Positions 1-9,705 of a stretch of 64,000 nucleotides of DNA are shown here, piece by piece. The notes under the pieces were generated by a model. The model made no database searches. It was not told the DNA's origin and saw only the letters and a list, made by a program, of their open reading frames with translations. Numbering within the stretch: position 1 is the stretch's first letter; the number at the start of each line of letters is the position of its first letter. The translations under genes were made by a program, and so were the position numbers. This stretch comes from Marinobacter sp. CHS3-4 (GTDB lineage: Bacteria > Pseudomonadota > Gammaproteobacteria > Pseudomonadales > Oleiphilaceae), in assembly GCF_030053415.1 (NCBI RefSeq), contig NZ_JASGBJ010000004.1, positions 62,001 through 126,000 of the forward strand, in the 5' to 3' direction.

Positions 1-1604
1 GTCGTAATCCGCAAACCGAGGCCTGCGTGCCGGCCTTCGAAAATGTGGACCGGACGGTGCAGTTCTGGTCCACCTATGTCGACCCGGGCCCATCCGGTCG
101 GCCGGTCAGTCGCCCTGTGTCGGTCGATGGCACTGATGTCAGTGTCGATTCGTCCGCGCCGACGACGCTTACTCTGAGCTTCGGTGCTGGCGGCATCGCC
201 GAGATTGAAGTGGCCTATCCGGATGCCGGGCAGATGCAGCTGGACGCGCTGTATGAAGGCTCCATTGCGAATCAGGACGACGGCCTGGTGATGCCGGGGG
301 CGGACATCTTTGCCAGCCGTCCGGCGGGGTTGTGCGTCTCCACCACGGGGGCTTGTGCGGCAGCGGACTCAAGCTGCCCCGTCTTTGTCAAGGCTGGGGC
401 GGCGTTTGATCTGTCGATCACTGCCGCGGGTTGGGATAGTGACACCGACACCGACCTGTGTACTGGCAACCCGACAACGCCGAATTTTGAAATGACCGGC
501 ATCGCGCTTTCTCAAACCCTGGTGGCACCCGCTGGCGGAGACGCTGGTGAATTTGCGCCGGCTGAGTATGACCACAGCCGATCAGCGTCCGCCACCACAG
601 TGGTTAGTGCAACGGAAAATGAAGTTGGCGTATTTGAGTTTGTGGCATCGCCGGGCACCGCAAATTATTTCGGTATGACGATTCCGGTGTCCACCAGTGC
701 GCCTGCCGGACGCTTCTACCCGGACCGGTTTGTTGCTTCGGTCCAGGCTGGTGCTTTTCAGGCGGCCTGCACTACCGGAAGTGCATTCTCGTATATCGGG
801 CAGCCTTTTACGTGGTCGGTGGTGCCGAGCTTGAGGTTAGAGGCGAGATCTGTGGGCAGTCCGGGCACGATCACCGAAAACTATACCGAGGTGGGTTTCC
901 AGAAGCTTACGGCGGCAGGCGTTAGCCGAGCCTCGCCGATCGCCGATAGCACGGCATTGGACGCGAATAACGACCCACTCTCGGCCACCGTTAACACCGC
1001 GGCTGGTTCCTTGACAAGCGTGGCACCAGGACTGCTGGAGTATGTCTACGCACCGTCAGACACCGCCGAATATGATAAATCCGTGGACGCGAAGATTGCT
1101 CCTGTCTCGAACCCGGAGCTTGAGTTCACAGTCGACAGCGTGGTCGACGCGGACGGCGTATCAGCCTCGACGCCGATCCTGTTCACGCCGGATATGCTCT
1201 TTGATGTCCGCTACGGTCGTCTCGAAATGGAGAATGTGTACGGGCCAGAAAACCTTCCGGCGGGGTCCGTCCTCGAGATGCCGTTTTATACCCAATATTG
1301 GGATGGCAGCCGTTTCGTCCTCAATACAGATGACGGCTGTACCAACTGGACGACGGCTGATATTACGGATACCGAAAACCATCATTCACTGGAAACAGCG
1401 AGCGGAACGGTATCGGGTGGTGAAGGCGGCCCACTGCAGCTGGACCCGGATGGTACCGAAGGCACGGACACACTGACCTGGGCGGTGGAGGCATGGTTGC
1501 AGGACGATTCGGATGAAGACGGCTCGCTGGACGAACCGTCGGCGCTTGCAACCTTTGGCGTTTACCGCGGCAACGACCGGGTTATCTACTGGGAAGAGCG
1601 TTAG
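1..1604 (+). CDS. MshQ-like / DUF6701 protein, C-terminal part (5' end outside window)
   Basis: The reading frame is already open at the window edge, with codons R-N-P-Q-T-E-A-C preceding the GTG at 27, so this is the C-terminal part of a longer protein. The sequence is rich in Thr, Ser, Gly and Asp and in short beta-strand-like stretches. The segment around FYPDRF, followed by a Cys-containing FSYIGQPF block, matches what I know of the DUF6701 region at the end of MSHA biogenesis protein MshQ. MshQ belongs to mannose-sensitive haemagglutinin type IV pilus loci and is thought to be surface-exposed or secreted. The stop codon (TAG, 1602-1604) overlaps the stop of the convergent ntrC. Family assignment is by motif recognition only; the rest of the locus would lie upstream of the window. 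Confidence 0.7.
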   Translation, partial: RNPQTEACVPAFENVDRTVQFWSTYVDPGPSGRPVSRPVSVDGTDVSVDSSAPTTLTLSFGAGGIAEIEVAYPDAGQMQLDALYEGSIANQDDGLVMPGADIFASRPAGLCVSTTGACAAADSSCPVFVKAGAAFDLSITAAGWDSDTDTDLCTGNPTTPNFEMTGIALSQTLVAPAGGDAGEFAPAEYDHSRSASATTVVSATENEVGVFEFVASPGTANYFGMTIPVSTSAPAGRFYPDRFVASVQAGAFQAACTTGSAFSYIGQPFTWSVVPSLRLEARSVGSPGTITENYTEVGFQKLTAAGVSRASPIADSTALDANNDPLSATVNTAAGSLTSVAPGLLEYVYAPSDTAEYDKSVDAKIAPVSNPELEFTVDSVVDADGVSASTPILFTPDMLFDVRYGRLEMENVYGPENLPAGSVLEMPFYTQYWDGSRFVLNTDDGCTNWTTADITDTENHHSLETASGTVSGGEGGPLQLDPDGTEGTDTLTWAVEAWLQDDSDEDGSLDEPSALATFGVYRGNDRVIYWEER

Positions 1605-3028
1605 TCCTCTTCCCCCTCCGGATGATCCATTCCCAGCTCATTGATTTTGCGGGTCAGGGTGTTTCTGCCCCAGCCAAGCAGAATTGACGCATCGCGGCGG
1701 CGGCCGCCGGTGTGCTTCAGAGCGGTCTCGATCATGATTCGCTCGAATTCGGGCACGGCCGTATCCAGAATTCCCTTTCGTCCCCGCTTCAATTCCTGTT
1801 CTGACCAGTTTCGCAGGCCTTCCTGCCAGGTTTGGCCAGTTGCGGGCGCTTCTGCCTGTTGCATCAATTCGGGCGGCAGGTCATCAATGTGAACTTCGCG
1901 GCCGCTGGCCATAACAGTCAGCCAGCGGCAGGTGTTTTCCAGTTGGCGAACGTTACCTGGCCAGGGCAGGGTGGTCAGGTATTCCTCCGCTTCTGGCCGA
2001 AGGAGCTTTGTCTCGACGGCCAGCTCTTTGGCTGCGCGCTTCAGGAAGTGCTGCATTAGGCGGGGGATGTCTTCCCTGCGCTCTGCGAGTTTGGGCAGGT
2101 GCACACGGATTACATTGAGCCGGTGGAACAGGTCTTCACGGAAGTTGCCCGCCTGAACCAGCTTTTCAAGATCCTGATGCGTTGCGGCAATGATCCGAAC
2201 ATCGACTTTGATGGGTGTGGTGCCGCCCACGCGATAGAATTCGCCGTCTGCCAGCACCCTCAACAGGCGGGTTTGGGTATCCGCTGGCATATCACCAATT
2301 TCGTCCAGAAACAGCGTGCCGCCGTTGGCTTGTTCGAAGCGGCCCTGCCGGGCTGCACCGGCCCCAGTGAAGGCGCCTTTCTCATGGCCGAACAGCTCTG
2401 ATTCAATCAAGTCTTTTGGGATGGCCGCCATGTTCAGGGCGATAAACGGATGGTTGGCTCTTGGGCTGTGATTATGAAGTGCCTGGGCGACCAGTTCTTT
2501 ACCGGTGCCGCTTTCGCCATTGATCAGTACCGTGATGTTTGAATGGGATAGCCTGCCGATGGCCCTGAATACTTCCTGCATGGCGGGCGCTTCACCAATG
2601 ATCTCGGTGTTGTGTTGATTACTTTCGGACGGTGGTTCGCTGGTGGCTCGTTTTTCGTGGCTGTGTGCCACGGCGCGTTTTGCCAAAGCCACTGCATCAT
2701 CCACATCAAACGGTTTAGGCAAGTACTCAAATGCGCCGGTCTGGTAACTGGTGACGGCGCTTTCGAGATCCGAATGGGCCGTCATGATGATCACCGGCAC
2801 GTCCGGATGGCTTTCAACGATTCGAGACAGCAGAGTGATGCCGTCTACGCCAGGCATTCGGATATCGCTGATGATTGCATCAGGTTGCTCGTGGTCGAGG
2901 CGCATCATGATGCTCTCGCCACTGTCAAAAGTCCGGGGTTGCATACCGGCCTGGTTTAGGGCGCGTTCCAGAACCCAGCGAATACTGCGGTCGTCATCGA
3001 TGATCCAGACGTTTGCCGGTTGGCTCAT
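1601..3028 (-). CDS. ntrC: Nitrogen regulation response regulator NtrC (NR(I))
   Basis: This 475-residue sigma-54-dependent activator switches on nitrogen-scavenging genes when phosphorylated by NtrB. Domains in order: an N-terminal receiver with the acidic pocket IIDDD (D11-D13) and phospho-acceptor Asp55 in SDIRMPG; a central AAA+ domain with Walker A GESGTGKE, the sigma-54 contact loop GAFTGA and Walker [10 protein letters not shown]; and a C-terminal Fis-type helix-turn-helix ending in [22 protein letters not shown]. The length matches NtrC (about 470). Its start overlaps the ntrB stop by 4 bases, so the two are translationally coupled. The TAA stop overlaps the stop of the convergent MshQ-like gene. 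Confidence 0.97.
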   Translation of the reverse strand: MSQPANVWIIDDDRSIRWVLERALNQAGMQPRTFDSGESIMMRLDHEQPDAIISDIRMPGVDGITLLSRIVESHPDVPVIIMTAHSDLESAVTSYQTGAFEYLPKPFDVDDAVALAKRAVAHSHEKRATSEPPSESNQHNTEIIGEAPAMQEVFRAIGRLSHSNITVLINGESGTGKELVAQALHNHSPRANHPFIALNMAAIPKDLIESELFGHEKGAFTGAGAARQGRFEQANGGTLFLDEIGDMPADTQTRLLRVLADGEFYRVGGTTPIKVDVRIIAATHQDLEKLVQAGNFREDLFHRLNVIRVHLPKLAERREDIPRLMQHFLKRAAKELAVETKLLRPEAEEYLTTLPWPGNVRQLENTCRWLTVMASGREVHIDDLPPELMQQAEAPATGQTWQEGLRNWSEQELKRGRKGILDTAVPEFERIMIETALKHTGGRRRDASILLGWGRNTLTRKINELGMDHPEGEED

Positions 3029-4107
3029 TGGTTGTCCTCCAGGGGCAGGAAGATGATGAAATCGGTGCGGCCCGGGGAACTTTCACATTCCACGAGGCCA
3101 TGATGTTGGCCGATGATGCTTTGGGTGATAGACAGGCCCAGGCCTGTTCCGCTCGCCCGGCCACTGATCATCGGATAGAAGATGTTTTGAAGCAGCTCTG
3201 CAGGGATGCCTGGCCCGTTATCAATCACGTCCACCCGGCAAACCAAACGGTGGCGACGATGGCCAATTGTAAATTGGCGCAGTGCCCGGGTGCGGAATGT
3301 GATGGTCGGCGGCTCTGCGTTCTTTTTGTTTGACTGGTTCTCAAATGCCGCCTCCATGGCATTTCTGGCGATATTGAGAAAGGCCTGTATCAGTTGCTCT
3401 TTATCACCGGGAAATTCTGGCAGGCTGGGGTCGTAATCGCGGTTGAAGGCGAGTCGGCCCCGGCTTTCGGCTTCCAGTAACGTTCTGACCCGCTCCAGTA
3501 CTTCGTGTATGTTGGTGGCAGCCATTTTTGGGGCTTTGTTGGGGCCTAGCATTCGATCCACCAGAGAGCGGAGGCGATCAGCCTCGTCTATGATGACCTG
3601 GGTATACTCGCGCTGATCCTCATCGTTCAATTCTCGGTCCAGTAATTGGGCTGCTCCTCGAATCCCACCCAGTGGATTCTTGATTTCATGGGCCATGCCG
3701 CGGACCAGTATGCGGGTTGTCTCCTGCTGGGAGATGATGTCCTCTTCACGACTGATGCGAAGCAGGCGATCCCTTGGCTGGATTTCGATGATCAGTTCGG
3801 CCGGCTCCAGGCTGATAGAGGTCACCGAATAGTCAACCGTAAGTCGCGACCCGCTGGCCAGAACGAATTCGGCCTCGCGGCGTGTGTAGCTGTGTCCCGT
3901 GTCGGCTGCTGCATACAGGGTTTTCAGCGACTCCTCGGAATCAATGAGAATCTCATTGATGGGTAACCCTTTACTTCGGGTGATGCTGGTCTCGAAAAGG
4001 CTTTCGGCGGCGGGATTCAGATACTCGACTCGCAGGCCTTTCGCCAACACCAGAACCGCCGTGGTCAGGCTGTCGAGTGTGGTTTTGTAATCGGCCGATA
4101 CAGCCAT
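3025..4107 (-). CDS. ntrB: Nitrogen regulation sensor histidine kinase/phosphatase NtrB (NR(II))
   Basis: NtrB phosphorylates and dephosphorylates NtrC according to the uridylylation state of PII. I place the start at the ATG at 4107 (MAVSADYK, 360 residues) because AAAGGAA lies at good spacing before it; an in-frame GTG at 4131 would add eight residues without such a site. A PAS-like sensor region occupies about the first 110 residues. It is followed by the H-box around RGMAHEIKNPLGG, an N-box, and the ATP-binding G1/G2 boxes DNGPGIP and GTGLGLSI. There is no transmembrane segment, as expected for a cytoplasmic kinase. It forms a unit with ntrC. Confidence 0.96.
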   Translation of the reverse strand: MAVSADYKTTLDSLTTAVLVLAKGLRVEYLNPAAESLFETSITRSKGLPINEILIDSEESLKTLYAAADTGHSYTRREAEFVLASGSRLTVDYSVTSISLEPAELIIEIQPRDRLLRISREEDIISQQETTRILVRGMAHEIKNPLGGIRGAAQLLDRELNDEDQREYTQVIIDEADRLRSLVDRMLGPNKAPKMAATNIHEVLERVRTLLEAESRGRLAFNRDYDPSLPEFPGDKEQLIQAFLNIARNAMEAAFENQSNKKNAEPPTITFRTRALRQFTIGHRRHRLVCRVDVIDNGPGIPAELLQNIFYPMISGRASGTGLGLSITQSIIGQHHGLVECESSPGRTDFIIFLPLEDNQ

Positions 4108-4380
4108 GCGTTGTTCCTTTAAAGATCGCACCCCGGAATAGATAGGACAGATTGCAAAAAGCGAACCACATTAGCCCGTTAGCGCCCACAGGATGCGCGC
4201 TATACGGGCATTGGTGCCATAAGGCGTGTGTTTGCGCCGTTCGGTAGTGCAAAAGTCTAATGGTAACGGGGGGCTGGTCGAAATCCCGCCCCGTGAACGA
4301 ACAGAGTATGGCCTTATTTTAGTGCTTTCGCACCAAAACAAGGCACGCAACTGAGGGCTTGCGTTTATTGAGGGTCGGAA
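4108..4380 (-). other. Spacer between the DUF4124 gene and ntrB, with a GAAA-capped hairpin
   Basis: This 273-base gene-free stretch would be transcribed on the way to ntrB. On the minus strand, 4317-4338 reads TTTTGGTGC-GAAA-GCACTAAAA, a nine-pair stem (one G-U pair) closed by a GNRA tetraloop. A second, weaker dyad (ACGCAA/TTGCGT) lies at about 4344-4363. No run of U follows on the minus strand, so neither is a clear terminator. They may mark an mRNA processing or attenuation region, or the end of the DUF4124 message. I see no convincing sigma-70 promoter. Confidence 0.4.
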
Positions 4381-4911
4381 TCAGTTTTGAATGCTTGGGC
4401 GATGAACGGTGAAACTGATGGCTTCGCCGGTTTTTACGGTGACACCGCTCGCGTCAATGATGTTGACCCTGGCCTGATGTGTGCCCCTGAACACGTTGCG
4501 TACAGTGACCGTGTCCGAGGTGGTTTGACCAACCGGTTGGCCATCGAGTGTGACTTCGTATTTGTGGCCGTTGCGCAGGCCCGGCGAGCTGGTGACCCGG
4601 AAAGAGACATCGCCACTACCGCTATGAAAGGCCTGTTGATCTTCGGGCGCCATGAAACTCACAGAGGAGTATATAGCTCCCTCTTGCTGAACTTTTTCCC
4701 GGAGTTGCTCTGGCTCTCGGACGGCTTCGGGCTTTGGAAGGGTCACGGTGGTAACGGGTTTGATTTTTACGGTTTCCGCAGGCGCCTGGTCGTTGGGCTC
4801 ATCGGTATAGGTGACATTTCCCTGAGCGTCAACCTGGCGGTAGATCTCCGCGTGGGCTGTGCTGGAGAGTATCAAAACCATTCCGGTGAGCAGAGAAAGC
4901 CTGAACGTCAT
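4381..4911 (-). CDS. DUF4124 domain-containing exported protein
   Basis: This 176-residue protein begins with a clear signal peptide (MTFRLSLLTGMVLILSS-TAHA) that probably ends after AHA. Right after it comes the DUF4124 signature EIYRQVDAQGNVTYTDEP. The region after about residue 95 looks like a small beta-sandwich with a T-V-T-V-R-N-V-F-R-G-T-H pattern. DUF4124 proteins are periplasmic or envelope proteins of unknown function, often encoded between glnA and ntrBC in this group of bacteria. The gene sits downstream of glnA after a strong terminator and upstream of ntrB. No biochemical role can be assigned. Confidence 0.85.
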   Translation of the reverse strand: MTFRLSLLTGMVLILSSTAHAEIYRQVDAQGNVTYTDEPNDQAPAETVKIKPVTTVTLPKPEAVREPEQLREKVQQEGAIYSSVSFMAPEDQQAFHSGSGDVSFRVTSSPGLRNGHKYEVTLDGQPVGQTTSDTVTVRNVFRGTHQARVNIIDASGVTVKTGEAISFTVHRPSIQN

Positions 4912-4984
4912 ACGACCAACCTTTTTGTTGATTTTGTTCGATTATCATCGCCGTGGTGTTCCATTTCAATGCTGTAGGCATAAA

Positions 4985-5011
4985 AAAAGCCCCGCACGGA
5001 GCGGGGCTTTT
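4985..5011 (-). terminator. Rho-independent terminator after glnA (works in both directions)
   Basis: AAAAGCCCCGC (4985-4995), loop ACGGA, GCGGGGCTTTT (5001-5011). This GC-rich perfect stem is flanked by A and T runs. It lies 24 bases past the glnA stop and separates glnA from the DUF4124-ntrBC genes, so glnA is probably mostly monocistronic. Confidence 0.92.
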
Positions 5012-5035
5012 CACAACTGGCTTCGGTCGCCCGAA

Positions 5036-6439
5036 TTAGCAGCTGTAGTACATGTCGAACTCAACCGGGTGAGTTGTCATGTTCAAGCGCTCCACTTCTT
5101 CACGCTTCAGCTCGAGGTAGCCTTCGATCATGTCCTCAGTGAACACGCCGCCCTGAGTCAGGAACGCGTGGTCTTTCTCGAGGCTGTCCAGAGCTTCCTG
5201 GAAGGTCTCGGCCACGGTCGGAATGTTGATGGCTTCTTCCTTCGGCAGGTCATATAGATCCTTGTCCATGGCATCGCCCGGGTGGATCTTGTTCTGGATG
5301 CCGTCAAGGCCGGCCATCATCATGGCAGCAAACGCCAGGTATGGGTTGGCAGACGCGTCTGGGAAGCGAACTTCGATACGACGGGCCTTGGCGCTGTTTA
5401 CCCAGGGGATGCGGATGGAAGCTGAACGGTTGCGGGCAGAGTAGGCCAGCATAACCGGTGCTTCGAAGCCCGGAACCAGGCGCTTGTAGGAGTTGGTAGA
5501 GGCGTTGGTGAAGGCGTTGATGGTCTTGGCGTGCTTGATGATACCGCCGATGTAGTACAGGGCAGTTTCGCTCAGGCCAGCGTAGCCGTCACCGGCAAAG
5601 ATGTTCTTGCCGTCTTTGCTCAGGGACTGGTGAACGTGCATGCCAGAACCGTTGTCGCCAACGACCGGCTTGGGCATGAAGGTAGCTGTTTTGCCATAGG
5701 CGTGAGCCACGTTGTGGACGCAGTACTTGAGGATCTGCACTTCGTCGGCTTTCTTGGTCAGGGTGTTGGCGCCAACGCCGATTTCACACTGGCCAGCAGT
5801 ACCTACTTCGTGGTGGTGTACTTCAATTTCCAGGCCCATGGATTCCATGGCGGCACACATCGCGCCACGCAGATCGTGCAGGCTGTCTACCGGCGGAACC
5901 GGGAAGTAGCCGCCTTTCACACCAGGACGGTGACCAATGTTGTTACGGTCAAAGTCGTCGCCGGATACCCAGGCGGCTTCTTCGGAATGAATTTCGTACA
6001 TTGCGCCCTGCATGTCGACTTTCCACTTGGCAGAGTCGAATACAAAGAACTCTGGCTCTGGGCCGAACAGGGCACCATCAGCAATGCCGGTGGACTTCAG
6101 GTATTCCTCGGCGCGACGCGCAACAGAGCGAGGGTCACGCTCGTAGCCCTGCATGGTTGAAGGCTCAACGATGTTACAGGTCAGGTTCAGGGTGGTTTCT
6201 TCGGTGAACGGATCCAGTACGGCAGTTTCGTCGTCCGGCATCAGGATCATGTCGGATTCGTTGATGCCCTTCCAGCCAGAAATTGAAGAGCCGTCGAACA
6301 TTTTGCCGTCGGAGAAGAAATCTTCGTCGATTTCGGACGCTGGCAGAGTTACGTGCTGCTCTTTACCACGGCTGTCAGTGAATCGCAGGTCGACCCATTT
6401 GACTTCGTGCTCTTTAATCAGATCTAACGTCTTGGACAT
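5036..6439 (-). CDS. glnA: Glutamine synthetase type I
   Basis: Makes glutamine from glutamate, ammonia and ATP, the main ammonium-assimilating step. At 467 residues it has the length of the dodecameric GSI-beta enzymes. Visible family blocks are [16 protein letters not shown], the metal/substrate segment around [21 protein letters not shown], the glutamate-binding NRSASIRIP, and the adenylylation loop LYDLP with Tyr396, the residue modified by GlnE. The modifying enzyme glnE is itself in this window (13893-16799). A sigma-54 promoter and NtrC-like sites lie upstream and a strong terminator downstream. The start ATG at 6439 gives the usual N-terminus MSKTLDLI. Confidence 0.98.
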   Translation of the reverse strand: MSKTLDLIKEHEVKWVDLRFTDSRGKEQHVTLPASEIDEDFFSDGKMFDGSSISGWKGINESDMILMPDDETAVLDPFTEETTLNLTCNIVEPSTMQGYERDPRSVARRAEEYLKSTGIADGALFGPEPEFFVFDSAKWKVDMQGAMYEIHSEEAAWVSGDDFDRNNIGHRPGVKGGYFPVPPVDSLHDLRGAMCAAMESMGLEIEVHHHEVGTAGQCEIGVGANTLTKKADEVQILKYCVHNVAHAYGKTATFMPKPVVGDNGSGMHVHQSLSKDGKNIFAGDGYAGLSETALYYIGGIIKHAKTINAFTNASTNSYKRLVPGFEAPVMLAYSARNRSASIRIPWVNSAKARRIEVRFPDASANPYLAFAAMMMAGLDGIQNKIHPGDAMDKDLYDLPKEEAINIPTVAETFQEALDSLEKDHAFLTQGGVFTEDMIEGYLELKREEVERLNMTTHPVEFDMYYSC

Positions 6440-6593
6440 TGTACATGCTCCGTCTGTTGTCCCGCCGGTGCGGGCGATTTCTGTGTAGATGTTTGCCGGA
6501 TCTTCCCGGGTGATTCACACCCGGCATTGTTCAGGTCTGGCAGCTTAGCAAAAGCTGTCGCCGGTTACCTACAAATTCGGCTGCCAGAACCAA

Positions 6594-6609
6594 AGCAATT
6601 GGCTTGCCA
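6594..6609 (-). promoter_or_regulatory. Sigma-54 promoter of glnA
   Basis: The minus strand reads TGGCAAGCCAATTGCT. Against the sigma-54 consensus TGGCACG-N4-TTGCW only one position differs (A for C), and the -24 GG and -12 GC have exactly the required spacing. Transcription should start near 6583, leaving a leader of about 145 bases before the glnA ATG. The NtrC-like sites about 100-140 bases upstream fit an enhancer-dependent promoter like enterobacterial glnAp2. Confidence 0.88.
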
Positions 6610-6707
6610 GTTTCCCTGGGATGCGCCAGAAGGGCGCAATGGCAGGAAAGTAGGGCTTTTTTGGCGCGAACGCACCAGATTGTAACGGAATTTCGCCCTG
6701 TTGTGGT

Positions 6708-6752
6708 GCATTAAAATGGTGCGATACGTCTCTGGATGCACTGAAATAGCGC
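6708..6752 (-). promoter_or_regulatory. Two NtrC-like enhancer sites upstream of glnA
   Basis: Two sites fit the NtrC dyad GCAC-N7-GTGC with one mismatch each: GCAT-TAAAATG-GTGC at 6708-6722 and GCAC-TGAAATA-GCGC at 6738-6752. Their centres are 30 bases apart, about three helical turns, which allows cooperative binding on one face. They lie 99 and 129 bases upstream of the sigma-54 element. The other end of this 442-base intergenic region (6753-6881) must carry the typA promoter; it is AT-rich around 6800-6816 but I see no well-spaced -35/-10 pair. Confidence 0.72.
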
Positions 6753-6881
6753 AACTGATGACTGGGTCAGTCCGGTGCTATTGGTCATATAAACGCCAGC
6801 GCTATTACTATATACTGCGCGCCACTTATTTCGCCTGTCGACCTTTCGGGTCGTATCAGCGCATTTTTCAGGAAACTAGTT

Positions 6882-8693
6882 GTGATTGAAAAACTCCGTA
6901 ATATCGCCATCATCGCCCACGTTGACCATGGTAAAACCACTCTGGTTGATCAGCTGCTTCGTCAGTCCGGTACATTGGAGCGTAAAGAGCTCGATAGCGA
7001 GCGCGTCATGGACTCCAATGATCAGGAGAAAGAACGAGGCATCACCATTTTGGCAAAGAATACCGCGCTGAAGTGGCATGACTACGATATTAATATTGTG
7101 GATACACCCGGTCACGCCGACTTCGGTGGTGAAGTAGAGCGTGTCATGAGCATGGTGGATTGCGTTCTGCTGGTGGTGGACTCCATCGACGGCCCGATGC
7201 CCCAAACCCGGTTCGTGACTCAAAAGGCGTTCGCCGCCGGCCTGCGCCCCATCGTTGTGGTTAACAAAATTGACCGTCCGGGTGCTCGACCGGACTGGGT
7301 TGTGGATCAGGTGTTTGATCTGTTTGACGCCCTGGGTGCAACCGAAGAGCAATTGGATTTCCCGATCGTGTACGCCAGTGCCTTGAATGGTATTGCCGGC
7401 AATGATCACGAAAACATGGACGACAACATGGATGCCGTGTTTCAGGCCATTGTTGATCACGTTCCGGCGCCAGACGTGGATCTGGACGGTCCTTTCCAGA
7501 TGCAGATTTCCCAGCTGGACTACAGCAGCTTTCTGGGCGTAATTGGTATCGGCCGAATTATGCGTGGCAAGGTGAAAACGAACTCGCCAGTCACCGCGAT
7601 TGGTGCGGACGGCAAAAAGCGGAATGGCCGAATTCTGAAGATCATGGGGCATTCTGGTCTGCAGCGGGTTGAAGTGGATGAGGCTCAGGCCGGCGATATT
7701 GTGTGCGTCAGCGGCATGGACTCGCTGTTTATCTCCGATACCTTGTGTGATCAGTCTGCGGTGGAAGCCTTGCCGGCGTTAACAGTAGATGAGCCGACGG
7801 TATCCATGACGTTCCAGGTGAACGACTCACCGTTTGCCGGTAAAGAAGGTAAATTCGTCACCAGCCGAAACATCAAAGAGCGTCTGGAAAAAGAGCTGCT
7901 CCACAACGTTGCTCTTCGGGTTGAAGAAGGCGAGTCTGCCGACAAGTTCAAGGTATCCGGTCGTGGTGAGCTGCACCTGTCGGTGCTGATCGAAAACATG
8001 CGCCGTGAAAACTTCGAGCTGGCCGTGGGCCGCCCGGAAGTGGTTATTCGGGAGATCGACGGCGTAAAGCAAGAGCCCTACGAAAATGTGATCGTGGATA
8101 TCGAAGAGCAGCACCAGGGCGCGGTGATGGACCAGATGGGTCTGCGCCGCGGTGAAATGACCAACATGGTGCCGGATGGCAAAGGGCGCATGCGCCTGGA
8201 CTACACCATTCCAGCCCGTGGCCTGATTGGTTTCCGGAATACGTTCCTGACCATGACATCCGGCACGGGCATTCTGACGTCCACCTTCAGCCACTATGGT
8301 CCTATAAAGGAAGGGGATGTCACGAGCCGGCAAAACGGTGTTCTGGTTTCCATGGCAACCGGTACCGCTCTGACCTATTCGCTGGAAACGCTTCAAAGCC
8401 GTGGCAAGCTGTTCCTCAATCCGGGCGATGAGGTGTATGAAGGTCAGCTTTGTGGTATTCACAGTCGCGATAATGACCTGGTGATCAACCCAACCAAGGG
8501 TAAGAAGCTGGATAACATGCGCGCATCCGGCAAGGATGAAGTTATTGGCCTGGTGCCGCCGATCAAGCACACGCTTGAGCAGGCGCTGGAATTCATTGAT
8601 GACGACGAGCTGGTAGAAGTGACGCCGAAGTCGCTGCGTCTGCGAAAGAAACTGCTGACGGAAAATGAACGGAAGCGTTCGAACAAGAAGTAG
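6882..8693 (+). CDS. typA: Ribosome-associated GTPase TypA/BipA
   Basis: This 603-residue translational GTPase of the EF-G superfamily acts in ribosome assembly and stress or low-temperature growth. The GTPase motifs are G1 [10 protein letters not shown]2 region RGITI, G3 [10 protein letters not shown] and G4 [10 protein letters not shown]. They are followed by the EF-Tu-like domain 2, EF-G-like domains III and V ([16 protein letters not shown]) and the BipA-specific C-terminal domain ([17 protein letters not shown], ending in a lysine/arginine tail). The start is a GTG with AGGAAA upstream. It is transcribed divergently from glnA, a neighbourhood also known from enterobacteria. Confidence 0.98.
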   Translation: MIEKLRNIAIIAHVDHGKTTLVDQLLRQSGTLERKELDSERVMDSNDQEKERGITILAKNTALKWHDYDINIVDTPGHADFGGEVERVMSMVDCVLLVVDSIDGPMPQTRFVTQKAFAAGLRPIVVVNKIDRPGARPDWVVDQVFDLFDALGATEEQLDFPIVYASALNGIAGNDHENMDDNMDAVFQAIVDHVPAPDVDLDGPFQMQISQLDYSSFLGVIGIGRIMRGKVKTNSPVTAIGADGKKRNGRILKIMGHSGLQRVEVDEAQAGDIVCVSGMDSLFISDTLCDQSAVEALPALTVDEPTVSMTFQVNDSPFAGKEGKFVTSRNIKERLEKELLHNVALRVEEGESADKFKVSGRGELHLSVLIENMRRENFELAVGRPEVVIREIDGVKQEPYENVIVDIEEQHQGAVMDQMGLRRGEMTNMVPDGKGRMRLDYTIPARGLIGFRNTFLTMTSGTGILTSTFSHYGPIKEGDVTSRQNGVLVSMATGTALTYSLETLQSRGKLFLNPGDEVYEGQLCGIHSRDNDLVINPTKGKKLDNMRASGKDEVIGLVPPIKHTLEQALEFIDDDELVEVTPKSLRLRKKLLTENERKRSNKK

Positions 8694-8738
8694 CATCGTC
8701 AGCTAAACTTCGGAGACACGTTGGATCCGGAATGACCC

Positions 8739-9701
8739 ATGCTTACTCTTTACCCTGACATAAAGCCGAACGCTCACCACACGATTGCCGTGGATCCTCC
8801 TCATGAAATCTATATAGAGGAAAGCGGCAATCCTGATGGTATTCCGGTTCTGGTGGTTCATGGTGGTCCGGGTGGCGGCTGCGAAGATTATCACCGGCGC
8901 TTTTTCGACGCGGAACGGTTCCGCATCATTCTGATGGATCAGCGAGGCGCCGGCCGGTCCCGACCATTGGCAGAGCTGGAGGGAAATACCACCCAGGCGC
9001 TGATGGATGACATGGAAACGGTGCGGCGGTTCCTTGGCGTTGATCAATGGCTACTGTTTGGCGGTAGCTGGGGGTCCACCCTGTCACTGGTATACGCGCA
9101 GGCCTATCCGGAGCGGGTTTCCGGGCTTGTTCTTCGGGGTATCTTTCTGTGTCGTCCCCAGGACATCGAGTGGTTTTACCAGAGTGGAGCCAGCCGGGTA
9201 TTTCCGGATTACTGGCAAGATTATCTGGCCACCATACCGGAGAACGAGCGTGGTGATCTGGTTAGCGCCTATTACCGTCGACTCACCAGTTCAAACGAAC
9301 TGGAACAGATTCAGGCTGCCAAGGCGTGGTCTGTCTGGGAGGGGCGCTGTGCTACTCTGCATCCCAATCCCAGGGTCGTTGAACACTTTGGTCACCCCCA
9401 TGTGGCGATCGCTTTGGCGCGGATCGAATGCCACTACTTTATGAATCAAGCCTTTCTGGAGCCCGATCAGATTTTGCGCGATGCGGGTCGCCTGAGCGAG
9501 ATTCCGGGTGTCATTGTTCACGGGCGTTATGACATGGTGTGCCCGCTCGACAATGCGATCGAGTTGAGCAGAGCCTGGCCGGAAGCCGAACTTCGAATCA
9601 TTCGTGATGCTGGCCATTCTGCGTCTGAACCGGCCATTGTCGATGCTCTTGTTCGTGGCGTTGAGGAAGTGGTGGAACGTATCGAAGAGGCGGGTAAATA
9701 A
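8739..9701 (+). CDS. pip: Prolyl aminopeptidase (proline iminopeptidase)
   Basis: This 320-residue alpha/beta-hydrolase of peptidase family S33 removes N-terminal proline from peptides. Visible are the oxyanion segment HGGPGGG (41-47), DQRGAGRS, and the nucleophile elbow GGSWGS with Ser110. The acid is probably in GRYDMVCP, and the catalytic His in DAGHSASEP near the C-terminus. The length matches the family (310-325). It lies 45 bases after typA and just before dtd, so the three may be co-transcribed. It is probably cytoplasmic, as no signal peptide is seen. Confidence 0.95.
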   Translation: MLTLYPDIKPNAHHTIAVDPPHEIYIEESGNPDGIPVLVVHGGPGGGCEDYHRRFFDAERFRIILMDQRGAGRSRPLAELEGNTTQALMDDMETVRRFLGVDQWLLFGGSWGSTLSLVYAQAYPERVSGLVLRGIFLCRPQDIEWFYQSGASRVFPDYWQDYLATIPENERGDLVSAYYRRLTSSNELEQIQAAKAWSVWEGRCATLHPNPRVVEHFGHPHVAIALARIECHYFMNQAFLEPDQILRDAGRLSEIPGVIVHGRYDMVCPLDNAIELSRAWPEAELRIIRDAGHSASEPAIVDALVRGVEEVVERIEEAGK

Positions 9702-9705
9702 AAGA

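Noticed and set aside
4330..4346. GCACCAAAACAAGGCAC as an NtrC site before ntrB
   Set aside because: The two halves are direct, not inverted, repeats and do not fit GCAC-N7-GTGC.
6781..6816. TTGGTC...TATACT as the typA promoter
   Set aside because: The spacing is 24 bases, too long for sigma-70; an alternative TATTAC at 16 bases is too weak to call.
6876..7652. 258-codon minus-strand frame inside typA
   Set aside because: It is the complement of a highly conserved GTPase gene; composition (many His and Gln) is typical of shadow frames.
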